Source: Polaromonas sp. CG_9.7
Lineage (GTDB): Bacteria > Pseudomonadota > Gammaproteobacteria > Burkholderiales > Burkholderiaceae_C
Reading direction: 5' to 3'
NCBI RefSeq assembly: GCF_015752205.1
Contig: NZ_JADOVG010000006.1
Coordinates: forward strand, 140,608-204,607
DNA: 64,000 bases
The notes below the pieces were generated by a model, which was not told where the DNA came from, ran no database searches, and saw nothing but the letters and a program-made list of their open reading frames with translations. This document shows, one piece after another, positions 36,300 through 43,826 of this stretch (its first letter is position 1; every line of letters begins with the position of its first letter). Made by a program: the position numbers and the translations under genes.

Positions 36300-37046
36300 A
36301 TGACATCTGTTTTGCGATCCCGTAATTTCTGGATTCTCACGTTGGCGGCATTGGTTACAGCCGGCGGTACCTTTTCGCTGGGAGAGTGGCAATTGCGCCG
36401 TGCAGCCCAAAAGGAGGCCGTCCAAACCGCAATCAATGACAAAAACAGCCTCTCTGCGCTGGATGGACGGTCACTTTTAGCTACCAAAAATATAGCGGAT
36501 GAAATTTACCGCCAAGCTGTACTTCAGGGTGTCTGGCAAGCGGCGAATACGGTTTACCTTGACAACAGACCGATGGATGGACGAAGTGGTTTCTGGGTCA
36601 TGACACCACTGGTGCTTGAAGGCACCGGCCAGGCGATTTTGGTGCAGCGCGGATGGGCTCCTCGTGACTTCGCCGATCGTTCCCGTTTGCCACCTGTGAC
36701 CACTCCCGAAGGCGTGGTCACGGTCCAGGGCCGGATTGCCCCGCCAACCTCCAAGCTTTATGAATTCAAAGGTGCCGATACGGGGCCGATACGGCAAAAT
36801 CTTGACATGGCGGCTTTCCGGACAGAAACCGGTTTGCCGCTGTTCGAACAGGCATCCCTGCTGCAGACCGGTGCTCCCAGTGAAGGGTTGCTGCGCGAAT
36901 GGGCTGCTCCCAATCTGGGGGTCGACAAGCACTATGGCTATGCCTTCCAATGGTTTGGCTTGTGCGTGTTGGTGGTTGTTTTGTATGGCTGGTATCAGAT
37001 CTTTCTTCCTTTTCGTGCTTCCTTGCGCGCCCAACGTGGCGATTAA
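36300..37046 (+). CDS. SURF1-family oxidase assembly protein
   Basis: The 248-residue protein has one helix at each end (about residues 10-27 and 220-242) and a periplasmic domain with LQGVWQAANTVYLDNRPMDG, VLVQRGWAPRD-type sequence and VTVQGRIAPPTS. SURF1 (Shy1) helps insert heme A into subunit I, and lies here immediately before heme A synthesis genes. An in-frame block LLATKNIAD (36478-36500) resembles half of the dispersed repeat, but I do not count it. The start ATG at 36300 is supported by the basic N-terminus MTSVLRSRNFW. Confidence 0.92.
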   Translation: MTSVLRSRNFWILTLAALVTAGGTFSLGEWQLRRAAQKEAVQTAINDKNSLSALDGRSLLATKNIADEIYRQAVLQGVWQAANTVYLDNRPMDGRSGFWVMTPLVLEGTGQAILVQRGWAPRDFADRSRLPPVTTPEGVVTVQGRIAPPTSKLYEFKGADTGPIRQNLDMAAFRTETGLPLFEQASLLQTGAPSEGLLREWAAPNLGVDKHYGYAFQWFGLCVLVVVLYGWYQIFLPFRASLRAQRGD

Positions 37047-37061
37047 CTGGCTCCAAGTACC

Positions 37062-37778
37062 GTGACAAAAGATTCCCCTGACGCTTCCTCCTTGCCTTCT
37101 GCTTCCACAGCCCATGATCAGCCGCTGGGCATGACCGTCCACGCCATGCCAGCAATCAACTCGACCGAAGTGCGTTCGGCCAATACCCCCTCCGGTCGCT
37201 GGAAAATGATTCTTGTTTTGCTGGTGTGCGCCAGCCCGGTGGTGGCTTCCTATTTCATGTATTACGTGGTCAGGCCCGAGGGGAGACGAAACTTTGGCGA
37301 GTTGATCAGTCCCCAGCGTCCCTTGCCGCCACTGGCCACGCAGACGCTGGACGGCAAGGCTGGCGAACTGACCGCACTGAAAAACCAGTGGCTGCTGCTG
37401 AGCGTGGCCGGCGGAGCCTGCGACATGCGCTGCGAACAGAACCTGTATTTCCAACGCCAGTTGCGCGAATCGCTGGGCCGGGAAAAGGACCGGCTGGATC
37501 GCGTCTGGCTGGTGGATGACAACATTCCTGTACGCCCGGCACTGCTGCCAGCCTTGGCGGCTGCCACCGTGCTGCGAGTGCAGCCAGGTGCTGTGGCGCA
37601 GTGGCTTGAGCCGGCACCGGGAAAACGTCTTGAAGACCATCTTTATCTGGTGGACCCGCTGGGGAACCTGATGATGCGTTTTCCTGCTGACATGGATGCT
37701 GAAGCTGGTGCCAAGGCCAAGCGTGACCTTGACCGCCTGCTGCGGGCTTCCAGCAGCTGGGACAAGGAAGGCAGGTGA
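37062..37778 (+). CDS. Membrane-anchored SCO-like protein of the cox cluster
   Basis: The 238-residue protein has one membrane helix (about residues 48-70) and a periplasmic thioredoxin-like domain. It contains a CxxxC pair (Cys120 and Cys124, GACDMRC) and a distal His193 in EDHLYLVDPLGN, the same arrangement as SCO copper chaperones (CPDVC and MDHSAG in the SCO gene downstream). Overall similarity is low, and it is often annotated only as a transmembrane protein. I infer a role in copper or redox handling of the CuA site. The start is a GTG at 37062. It lies between SURF1 and ctaA. Confidence 0.7.
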   Translation: MTKDSPDASSLPSASTAHDQPLGMTVHAMPAINSTEVRSANTPSGRWKMILVLLVCASPVVASYFMYYVVRPEGRRNFGELISPQRPLPPLATQTLDGKAGELTALKNQWLLLSVAGGACDMRCEQNLYFQRQLRESLGREKDRLDRVWLVDDNIPVRPALLPALAAATVLRVQPGAVAQWLEPAPGKRLEDHLYLVDPLGNLMMRFPADMDAEAGAKAKRDLDRLLRASSSWDKEGR

Positions 37779-37780
37779 GT

Positions 37781-37881
37781 ATGGCCCCCACGCTTGTCGC
37801 TTCGCGTACTGCGCTGCCCCCCCGAGGGAGCCGATGCGCCTGCGGTCCGGCGAAGCCGGTTCCGCGGCCCCTGCTGGTGGA
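37781..37881 (+). repeat. GC-rich intergenic repeat (ATGGCCCCCACGCTTGTC type)
   Basis: This 101-bp block between the SCO-like gene and ctaA has the sequence words GCCCCCACGCTTGTCGCTTC, CTGCGCTGCCCCCCCGAGGG and CGGTTCCGCGGCCCCTGCTG. I recognise these as part of a frequent intergenic repeat of Comamonadaceae chromosomes. It contains several complementary GC blocks that can fold (CCGGCGAAGCCGG). Only one copy occurs in this window, so the family assignment rests on memory. Confidence 0.5.
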
Positions 37882-37920
37882 AAAACTCATTGCGCTTGGC
37901 AATGCCCGACGCTTTTTGAC

Positions 37921-39105
37921 ATGAACACGCAAGACCTTTACAACCTTAGTCCGGCCGTGCGGCTGATGCTCATGGGACTCGTGGTGGCGCTCGGGCCGCT
38001 GGCCTGGGTCTGGGTGCGCAACAAGAATGCACCGGTGGCCCAGCGGCTGCGTGTGCTGACGCTGGTCACCCTGTTCCTGACTTTCGATTTGGTGATTTTT
38101 GGCGCTTTTACCCGGTTAACGGATTCAGGTTTGGGTTGCCCGGACTGGCCTGGCTGCTACGGCAGCGCCAGCCCGGTAGGTGCTCAATTGCATATCGAGG
38201 CCGCTCAGAGTGTGATGCCCACAGGCCCGGTCACACATGCCAAGGCCTGGATTGAAATGATTCATCGCTACCTTGCTACGGGCGTGGGTGTGCTGATCCT
38301 GACGCTGACGCTGGTCACCTGGATGGCGTACCGGGAGCAAAAGCGAAGCGCCGGAATTTCTACACCGGCGTCTGTGCTTTCGCCGTGGTGGCCTACTGCC
38401 ACCTTGGTATGGGTCTGCCTGCAAGGCGCATTTGGCGCGCTCACAGTGACGATGAAGCTGTTTCCAGCCATTGTGACGATGCACCTGCTGGGAGGATTGA
38501 TCCTGCTGACCTTGCTGCGCGCGCAGTCGGTACGCTACGCTCAAGTGCATGAACAGGAAAAACCGAGCCTTTTAAGCAACGGCAATCGCCGCTTCGTACT
38601 TGCTGCGTTTGCCCTGCTGTGGATGCAGATTGCGCTCGGTGGCTGGGTCAGCACCAATTACGCCGTGCTGGCGTGCACTGATTTTCCGTCTTGCCAGGGT
38701 TCATTCTGGCCCGCCATGGATTTTAGTCAGGGGTTCACGCTGTGGCGCGAACTGGGCGTAAGCCATGAGGGCGGCTACATCAGCTTTCAGGCACTGACGG
38801 CCATTCACTATGTCCATCGGCTGGCGGCGTATGTGGTGTTTGCCGTGTTGATGCTGCTGGCGCTGCGCCTGCACAAGCTGCCGGCGTTTCGACTTCAGGC
38901 GCGCTGGCTTGCCGGCCTGATGCTGCTGCAGGTAGCTACCGGATTGAGCAATGTGGTGCTGGGTTGGCCACTGCTGGCGGCCGTTGGTCACACTGGCGGT
39001 GCTGCGGCGCTGGTGGTGGTCCTGACGGGTATTGTTTTTTCCAGCAAGACATCGCCTGCGCCTTTGCGTGTTTCTTCCCTGAATGCTTCGAGAATGTCTG
39101 CATGA
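37921..39105 (+). CDS. ctaA: Heme A synthase
   Basis: CtaA oxidises the methyl group of heme O to heme A, the cofactor of the oxidase. The 394-residue protein has eight membrane helices in two halves, with [18 protein letters not shown] and the histidines in [35 protein letters not shown] and [10 protein letters not shown]. The Cys pair in CPDWPGC and CTDFPSCQG is typical of the bacterial type. The ATG at 37921 begins the conserved part; the upstream open frame is repeat sequence. The stop overlaps the ctaB start by 4 bases. Confidence 0.94.
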   Translation: MNTQDLYNLSPAVRLMLMGLVVALGPLAWVWVRNKNAPVAQRLRVLTLVTLFLTFDLVIFGAFTRLTDSGLGCPDWPGCYGSASPVGAQLHIEAAQSVMPTGPVTHAKAWIEMIHRYLATGVGVLILTLTLVTWMAYREQKRSAGISTPASVLSPWWPTATLVWVCLQGAFGALTVTMKLFPAIVTMHLLGGLILLTLLRAQSVRYAQVHEQEKPSLLSNGNRRFVLAAFALLWMQIALGGWVSTNYAVLACTDFPSCQGSFWPAMDFSQGFTLWRELGVSHEGGYISFQALTAIHYVHRLAAYVVFAVLMLLALRLHKLPAFRLQARWLAGLMLLQVATGLSNVVLGWPLLAAVGHTGGAAALVVVLTGIVFSSKTSPAPLRVSSLNASRMSA

Positions 39106-40019
39106 ATTCCCCACCTCCGTCCGCTGTCACGTCTCCAGACGTGCGTGCTTTGTCACGTATTAGCCAGTTTTACGCGCTGACCAAGCCGCGTGTGGTGCAG
39201 CTGATCGTGTTTTGTGCGCTGATCGGCATGGTGCTTGCGGTTCCGGGACTTCCCAGCGGGTCCGATATCCAGCTTGCTGCGATTGCCTGTGCTGGTATCT
39301 GGCTGGTCGCCGGCGCGGCTGCGGCTTTCAACTGCCTGGTGGAGCAGCAGATTGATGCCAAGATGCGGCGTACCGCCTGGCGGCCGACCGCCCAGGGGCA
39401 GTTGAGCAACCCGCTGACACTGGCTTTTTCCGCCGGCCTGTGCGCCTTGGGGTCGTGGATTTTGTATGTCTGGGTCAATCCGCTCACCATGTGGCTGACA
39501 TTTGCGACCTTTGTCGGCTATGCCGTGGTGTACACCGTCATCCTCAAGCCGCTGACGCCGCAGAACATTGTCATCGGTGGCGCTTCGGGTGCCATGCCGC
39601 CCGTGCTGGGCTGGGCCGCCATGACCGGCTCGGTTGGCCCTGAAGCACTGATTCTTTTCCTGATCATCTTCTTATGGACACCCCCGCATTTTTGGGCGCT
39701 CGCCCTTTACCGCGTCGAAGACTACCGCAAGGCGGGACTGCCGATGCTGCCGGTCACGCACGGCAATGAGTTCACCCGGCTGCAGATTTTTCTTTACACA
39801 TTGGTGTTGTTCGCCGCCTGCATGATGCCTTTTATCTTCAAGATGAGTGGCTGGCTTTACCTGGTGGCTGCGGTGGTGCTGAGTATTGGTTTTAGCGCTT
39901 ATGCCTGGCTGCTCTGGAGAAATTATTCCGATGCTCTGGCACGCAAGACTTTTCGCTTTTCACTGATCCACCTGTCTGTCCTGTTTGCCGCCTTGCTGCT
40001 GGACCACTATCTGTTATGA
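39102..40019 (+). CDS. ctaB: Protoheme IX farnesyltransferase (heme O synthase)
   Basis: CtaB (CyoE) attaches a farnesyl group to heme B, giving heme O, the substrate of CtaA. The 305-residue UbiA-type prenyltransferase has the aspartate-rich motif [20 protein letters not shown] and a second one in [18 protein letters not shown], plus [14 protein letters not shown]. It has nine membrane helices. The start overlaps the ctaA stop by 4 bases and its stop overlaps the next start by 4 bases, so ctaA, ctaB and the SCO gene are tightly coupled. Confidence 0.96.
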   Translation: MNSPPPSAVTSPDVRALSRISQFYALTKPRVVQLIVFCALIGMVLAVPGLPSGSDIQLAAIACAGIWLVAGAAAAFNCLVEQQIDAKMRRTAWRPTAQGQLSNPLTLAFSAGLCALGSWILYVWVNPLTMWLTFATFVGYAVVYTVILKPLTPQNIVIGGASGAMPPVLGWAAMTGSVGPEALILFLIIFLWTPPHFWALALYRVEDYRKAGLPMLPVTHGNEFTRLQIFLYTLVLFAACMMPFIFKMSGWLYLVAAVVLSIGFSAYAWLLWRNYSDALARKTFRFSLIHLSVLFAALLLDHYLL

Positions 40020-40648
40020 AAACCATCACGCCCATGCAACCCTCCCGAAGGCGTAGCGTCAAAATTCTGGCGAGCCTTGCCGCGCTGTCTCTGACCTCCA
40101 CCTGGCTGACAGGTTGCGCGCCTGACAAGCCCCAGTTCAAGAGCATCGACCTGACCGGCGCTGACTATGCGCAGGGCTTTTCCCTGCTGGACCATAACGG
40201 CCAGTTGCGTACCGTCAAGGATTTCGCCGGCAAGGTCGTGGTGGTATTTTTCGGTTTTACCCAGTGCCCTGACGTTTGCCCGACCTCGATGGCCGAACTG
40301 GCCGAAGTCAAGCAATTGCTGGGCGCCGATGGCGACAAGCTGCAGGCGATTTTCATCACGGTGGACCCGGAGCGTGACACCGCCGAGTTGCTCAAGGCTT
40401 ACATGGGCAATTTTGATCCAGGCTTTCTTGCCCTTCGCCCAACACCAGAACAACTTCCGCAAGTTGCCAAGGATTTCAAGATCTATTACAAGAAGGTCGA
40501 TGGCAAGACCAAGGGCAGCTACACCATGGACCATTCAGCAGGCAGCTATGTGTTCGATCAGAAAGGCCGCATCCGTCTGTACAACCGCTATGGCTCAGGC
40601 GCGCAAGTCCTTGCGTCCGATATCCGCCTGCTGATCAAGAGCAGTTGA
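40016..40648 (+). CDS. SCO-family copper chaperone lipoprotein
   Basis: SCO proteins load copper into the CuA site of subunit II. The 210-residue protein has a lipobox (STWLTGC, Cys34), a thioredoxin fold, the copper motif CPDVC (Cys84 and Cys88) and a distal His173 ([10 protein letters not shown]). The basic N-terminus SRRRSVKI and the hydrophobic stretch fit a lipoprotein signal. It is the last gene of the cox cluster; a bidirectional terminator follows at 40652. Confidence 0.93.
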   Translation: MKTITPMQPSRRRSVKILASLAALSLTSTWLTGCAPDKPQFKSIDLTGADYAQGFSLLDHNGQLRTVKDFAGKVVVVFFGFTQCPDVCPTSMAELAEVKQLLGADGDKLQAIFITVDPERDTAELLKAYMGNFDPGFLALRPTPEQLPQVAKDFKIYYKKVDGKTKGSYTMDHSAGSYVFDQKGRIRLYNRYGSGAQVLASDIRLLIKSS

Positions 40649-40651
40649 CAA

Positions 40652-40682
40652 AAAGCCTGCTACTTTTCAGTGCAGGCTTTCA
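40652..40682. terminator. Bidirectional terminator between SCO gene and rpoH
   Basis: AAAGCCTGC pairs with GCAGGCTTT around an 11-base loop. On the minus strand a run of five T follows the stem, so it best terminates rpoH; it also lies just past the SCO stop. Confidence 0.7.
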
Positions 40683-40725
40683 ATCACGTGCGTTGCAAGA
40701 AACCGGAATTTTCCGGCTGCTGCAC

Positions 40726-41694
40726 TCAGGCGTAAGTGGCCAGAACTTTTTTCATTTTCTTCATCGATGCCACCTCGATCTGGCGAATGCGTTCCGCGCT
40801 GACCTTGTATTCAGCTGCCAGGTCATGCAGCGTCATGCCGCCTGAACCGTCATCATTCACATTAAGCCAGCGCTCTTCGACAATGCGCCGGGCACGCGGA
40901 TCAAGTTCCTCCAGTGCGGTGCTCAATCCGCCCGTCATCAGGTCATCACGCTCGCGTGACTCCATCAGCGCTGTTGGCTCCTGTGCGCTATCGGCCAGGT
41001 AGGCAATCGGGCCAAAGGCATCGTCACCATCGTCGCCCGGGCTGGGATCGAGCAGGATGTCCCCGCCGGACATGCGCTGTTCCATCTCGATGACTTCCTC
41101 GCGCTTGACATTGAGCGTTTGCGCCATCGAGTCGATCTGGCCCTCGGTCAGCGTATCGCGGTGCGTGGCGACATCGGCATCGTCCTTATAGCCCTGCTTC
41201 ATTGAGCGCAGGTTGAAGAACAGCTTGCGCTGGGCCTTGGTGGTCGCCACCTTGACCATGCGCCAGTTCTTCAAAATGTATTCATGAATCTCGGCCTTGA
41301 TCCAGTGCATGGCGTAGCTCACCAGGCGAACATTCTGGTCAGGATCAAAGCGCTTGACCGCCTTCATCAGGCCGATATTGCCTTCCTGGATCAGGTCGCT
41401 GTGCGGCAGGCCGTAGCCCAGGTACTTGCGGGAAATCGACACCACCAGCCGGAGGTGCGACAGCACCAGTTTGCCGGCCGAATCGAGATCGTTGTTTTCC
41501 TTGAGATTTCTTGAGAATTCCTGTTCCTGCTCCAGTGTCAGCATGGGCAGGCGGTTCGCCGCCGAAATATAGGCATCAATATTGCCCAGCGGAGGCACCA
41601 TCGACCAAGGATTCAGAGCAGCCACGCTGTTGGCGGATACAGCCGGTGCAACAGCAGCAGACATCATCGACTTGGGGGAAAGGGCATAAGACAT
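40726..41694 (-). CDS. rpoH: RNA polymerase heat-shock sigma factor sigma-32
   Basis: RpoH directs polymerase to heat-shock promoters. The 322-residue protein has region 2 (LRLVVSISRKYLGYGLPHSD, then LIQEGNIGLMKAVKRFDPDQ), the RpoH-specific QRKLFFNLR box, and region 4 with the helix-turn-helix near MTLHDLAAEYKVSAERIRQIE. The ATG at 41692-41694 has an AAGGAG ribosome binding site; a longer in-frame start lacks one. The promoter carries a CIRCE-like HrcA operator, which is unusual for a sigma factor gene. It is convergent with the cox cluster. Confidence 0.96.
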   Translation of the reverse strand: MSYALSPKSMMSAAVAPAVSANSVAALNPWSMVPPLGNIDAYISAANRLPMLTLEQEQEFSRNLKENNDLDSAGKLVLSHLRLVVSISRKYLGYGLPHSDLIQEGNIGLMKAVKRFDPDQNVRLVSYAMHWIKAEIHEYILKNWRMVKVATTKAQRKLFFNLRSMKQGYKDDADVATHRDTLTEGQIDSMAQTLNVKREEVIEMEQRMSGGDILLDPSPGDDGDDAFGPIAYLADSAQEPTALMESRERDDLMTGGLSTALEELDPRARRIVEERWLNVNDDGSGGMTLHDLAAEYKVSAERIRQIEVASMKKMKKVLATYA

Positions 41695-41721
41695 TTCAAC
41701 ACTCCTTTTCACTAATGCTAA

Positions 41722-41750
41722 ATATTAGCACTCCGCTACCTAGAGTGCCA
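41722..41750 (-). promoter_or_regulatory. Sigma-70 promoter of rpoH
   Basis: On the minus strand, TGGCAC (-35, 41745-41750) and TAATAT (-10, 41722-41727) are separated by exactly 17 bp. Transcription would begin about 20 bases before the rpoH start codon. Both elements overlap the CIRCE-like repeat. Confidence 0.6.
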
Positions 41751-41751
41751 G
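41725..41751. promoter_or_regulatory. CIRCE-like HrcA operator in the rpoH promoter
   Basis: TTAGCACTC - 9 bases - GAGTGCCAG. The CIRCE consensus is TTAGCACTC-N9-GAGTGCTAA. The left arm matches perfectly and the right arm matches 7 of 9, with exact spacing. The site covers the space between -35 and -10 of the rpoH promoter, so binding of HrcA (encoded at 62408-63421) would block it. This predicts that rpoH is part of the HrcA regulon. Confidence 0.75.
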
Positions 41752-41926
41752 ACAAGCTGTTTAATGGGTCCAATAGCCAAACACTAATTGGTGTTAACCC
41801 TGCCTGTCAGACAGAAGTTTGTGCTATTGGTTCAGCAAACTTGGTTTCAGCCTTGTAAAGCTGCAAGGAATGTGCTTTAAGAAAAGAATTCCAGCCCAGG
41901 ATTGGCGGATTATTTTCAGAAATTAG

Positions 41927-42118
41927 GTAACTACTCAGCTCCTTCGAAGCTCTCCGTAATCTCTTTTGTCATTGCGGACTTGATCCGGGGCAATCCATGA
42001 CCCCGTTTGGGGAGAAGTCATGGTTCCCGGGTGCTGAAACCCCGGGCTTGATCCGGGGCCGGGATGACAGAGGCTCATTTCATTGCGCTTTAAACTGAAA
42101 AGTGACCTGAGTAGTTAC
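41927..42118. repeat. IR-bounded element with nested GTCATTGC palindrome
   Basis: A 12-bp inverted repeat, GTAACTACTCAG (41927-41938) and CTGAGTAGTTAC (42107-42118), bounds 192 bp. Inside, 41968-42068 starts GTCATTGCGGACTTGATCCG and ends CTTGATCCGGGGCCGGGATG-AC, so its ends are mutually inverted (GTCAT...ATGAC) and the word CTTGATCCGGGG occurs twice. Similar GTCATTGC/GGATGAC repeats are widespread in proteobacterial intergenic DNA (from memory). There is no coding capacity. Confidence 0.5.
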
Positions 42119-42131
42119 GAAATTAGTAATA

Positions 42132-42190
42132 AAAGTGTATTTTGCGCAATGCCAGCATGCATTTGCAGCTATTTAAAATATAGCAGTCAA
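42132..42190 (-). repeat. Dispersed short repeat, copy 5
   Basis: On the minus strand: TGCTATATTTTAAATAGCTG, then TGCATGCTGGCATTGCGCAA. It lies 30 bases beyond the hypothetical membrane protein gene, on its downstream side, in the stretch that separates it from rpoH. Confidence 0.75.
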
Positions 42191-42221
42191 ATGGGCCGGA
42201 TACAGTGAATGAGGCCGGCGT

Positions 42222-42524
42222 TCAGGGCTCGCGACGCTCATCCTGCAGCTCGCGCGCTTCGACATCGATGACCTGGCCTGAGGCGGTTTTGGACGAAGGC
42301 TGACGCGGTGATCCGCTGGTCCACGTGCCCGACTGCGAAAATTTCTGAAAATGTGCAAAGGCCGCAAGGGGCGCGGATTTACGGCCTGTGATCAATGACT
42401 TGAGCAAACTCAAGGCAAACACCGTCAGGGCAACGAACAGCAGCCCGACAGCAATCACGGCCGCAGACAAGACAAAAATCAATTTCAAAATAAAACGAAA
42501 AATCTGACTCAGAGGGTTGTTCAC
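42222..42524 (-). CDS. Hypothetical membrane protein
   Basis: The 100-residue protein has one long or two short membrane segments at the start (FRFILKLIFVLSAAVIAVGL then FVALTVFALSLLKSL) and a polar C-terminal half ending VIDVEARELQDERREP. It lies downstream of ftsY on the same strand, separated by 86 bp, and may be co-transcribed with it. I do not recognise a named family, although similar proteins occur near ftsY in related genomes. Confidence 0.55.
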   Translation of the reverse strand: MNNPLSQIFRFILKLIFVLSAAVIAVGLLFVALTVFALSLLKSLITGRKSAPLAAFAHFQKFSQSGTWTSGSPRQPSSKTASGQVIDVEARELQDERREP

Positions 42525-42610
42525 TCAGGCAATCCTTTAAAAATCCCAAATGGCGACGATCTCGTGGTTTTCAATGCCTGCCAAAGGCTGAAGCCAGCAT
42601 GCAGGGCGCA

Positions 42611-43798
42611 TCAGCCAAGCAGCGCCTGGGCAAATTCGCGGGCATTGAAGGTTTCGAGGTCTTCGAGCTTTTCGCCGACGCCAATAAAATAAACTGCCAC
42701 GGGACGCACGCCTGGTGACGCCTTGGCCCGTTCGCGCACCCACAGCGCAATCGCCGCCAGCACGCCGCCCTTGGCCGTACCGTCGAGTTTGGTGACGATC
42801 AGGCCGGTCAGTTGCAGCGTGTCGTCAAAAGCCTTGACCTGCGCCAGAGCGTTCTGGCCGGTGTTGCCGTCAATCACCAGCAGCACTTCATGCGGCGCGG
42901 TGGCGTCGGCCTTTTGCACCACGCGCTTGATCTTGCGCAGCTCTTCCATCAGGTGCAATTGCGTTGGCAACCGGCCGGCGGTATCAACCAGCACCACATC
43001 CTTGCCGCGCGCTTTGCCGGCCGTGACGGCGTCAAAGCTGACAGCCGCCGGATCGCCGTTTTCCTGGCTGACGATTTCGACTGTGTTGCGGTCGGCCCAG
43101 ACGCTCAGTTGTTCACGCGCGGCGGCGCGGAAAGTGTCGGCTGCCGCCAGCAGGACCGAAGCGCCTTCATGGGCCAGGTGGCGCGTCAACTTGCCGATCG
43201 AGGTGGTCTTGCCCGCGCCGTTGACGCCAGTCACCATGATAACGGTGGGCGTGAATTCGCCAATCACCAGCGGCCGTTCCAACGGCTTGAGCAGCACCGT
43301 GATGGATTCGATCAGCGCATTCCTGACCGCCACCGGGTGCGTCATGCCGCCTTCCTTGACGCGGCGCCTGACATCAGCCAGCAAATGCTCCGTTGCGCTC
43401 ACGCCGGTGTCGGCCATCAACAGCGCGGTTTCCAGGTCTTCGTAAAGCTGCTCATTGATCTGGCTGCCGGTGAAGACGCTCGAGATGCTGGAGCCGGTCT
43501 TGCGCAGGCCCTGTTGCAGCTTGCTCAACCAGCGCTGGCGCTCGGGCGACATGGCCAGTTCCAGCGCCTGGGGAATGTCAATCGGTGTGACCAGCGCGCT
43601 GCCAATCATTGAGCCACCGTTCCCGACAGGCCTTTTTACTGTAACTGGCGCTGTTGCAGGGACTGAAGTTGAAGGCGCAGGCGGCGTGCTGGAAGCAACA
43701 GGGTCACCACCGGGTTCGGGTCGTACCGATGGCGCAGGCACCTCGACAGTCGAAGGCGGCGGGGCAGGGCGTAATTTTTTTTTGAAGAAACTGAACAT
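42611..43798 (-). CDS. ftsY: Signal recognition particle receptor FtsY
   Basis: FtsY receives ribosome-SRP complexes at the inner membrane. The 395-residue protein has a short N-terminal linker rich in Pro, Ala and Ser (the A domain is much shorter and less acidic than in E. coli), then the N domain and the G domain with G1 GVNGAGKTTSIGKLTRHL, DTAGRLPTQLHLMEEL, and TKLDGTAKGG. MFSFFKKKLRP at the start may bind membrane. It is divergent from the M16 peptidase gene, with 28 bp between the starts. Confidence 0.95.
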   Translation of the reverse strand: MFSFFKKKLRPAPPPSTVEVPAPSVRPEPGGDPVASSTPPAPSTSVPATAPVTVKRPVGNGGSMIGSALVTPIDIPQALELAMSPERQRWLSKLQQGLRKTGSSISSVFTGSQINEQLYEDLETALLMADTGVSATEHLLADVRRRVKEGGMTHPVAVRNALIESITVLLKPLERPLVIGEFTPTVIMVTGVNGAGKTTSIGKLTRHLAHEGASVLLAAADTFRAAAREQLSVWADRNTVEIVSQENGDPAAVSFDAVTAGKARGKDVVLVDTAGRLPTQLHLMEELRKIKRVVQKADATAPHEVLLVIDGNTGQNALAQVKAFDDTLQLTGLIVTKLDGTAKGGVLAAIALWVRERAKASPGVRPVAVYFIGVGEKLEDLETFNAREFAQALLG

Positions 43799-43826
43799 TG
43801 GTTGATCTTGTAGAGTCCACCATTCT

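Larger units (their letters stand above)
41752..42221. other. Gene-free, repeat-rich stretch upstream of rpoH
   Basis: No gene is visible in about 470 bases. It holds an IR-bounded element (41927-42118), which contains a block with two direct copies of ACTTGATCCGGGG-like sequence, and a dispersed repeat copy (42132-42190). The first 170 bases upstream of the promoter show nothing clear. Confidence 0.6.

Noticed and set aside
36478..36535. Repeat-like block in the SURF1 gene (TAGCTACCAAAAATATAGC)
   Set aside because: It shares the first half only and lacks TGCGCAA. It is kept as a possibility but not counted as a copy.
36477..37640. A 387-codon open frame on the minus strand opposite SURF1 and the SCO-like gene
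   Set aside because: It overlaps two conserved cox-cluster genes completely and is low complexity.
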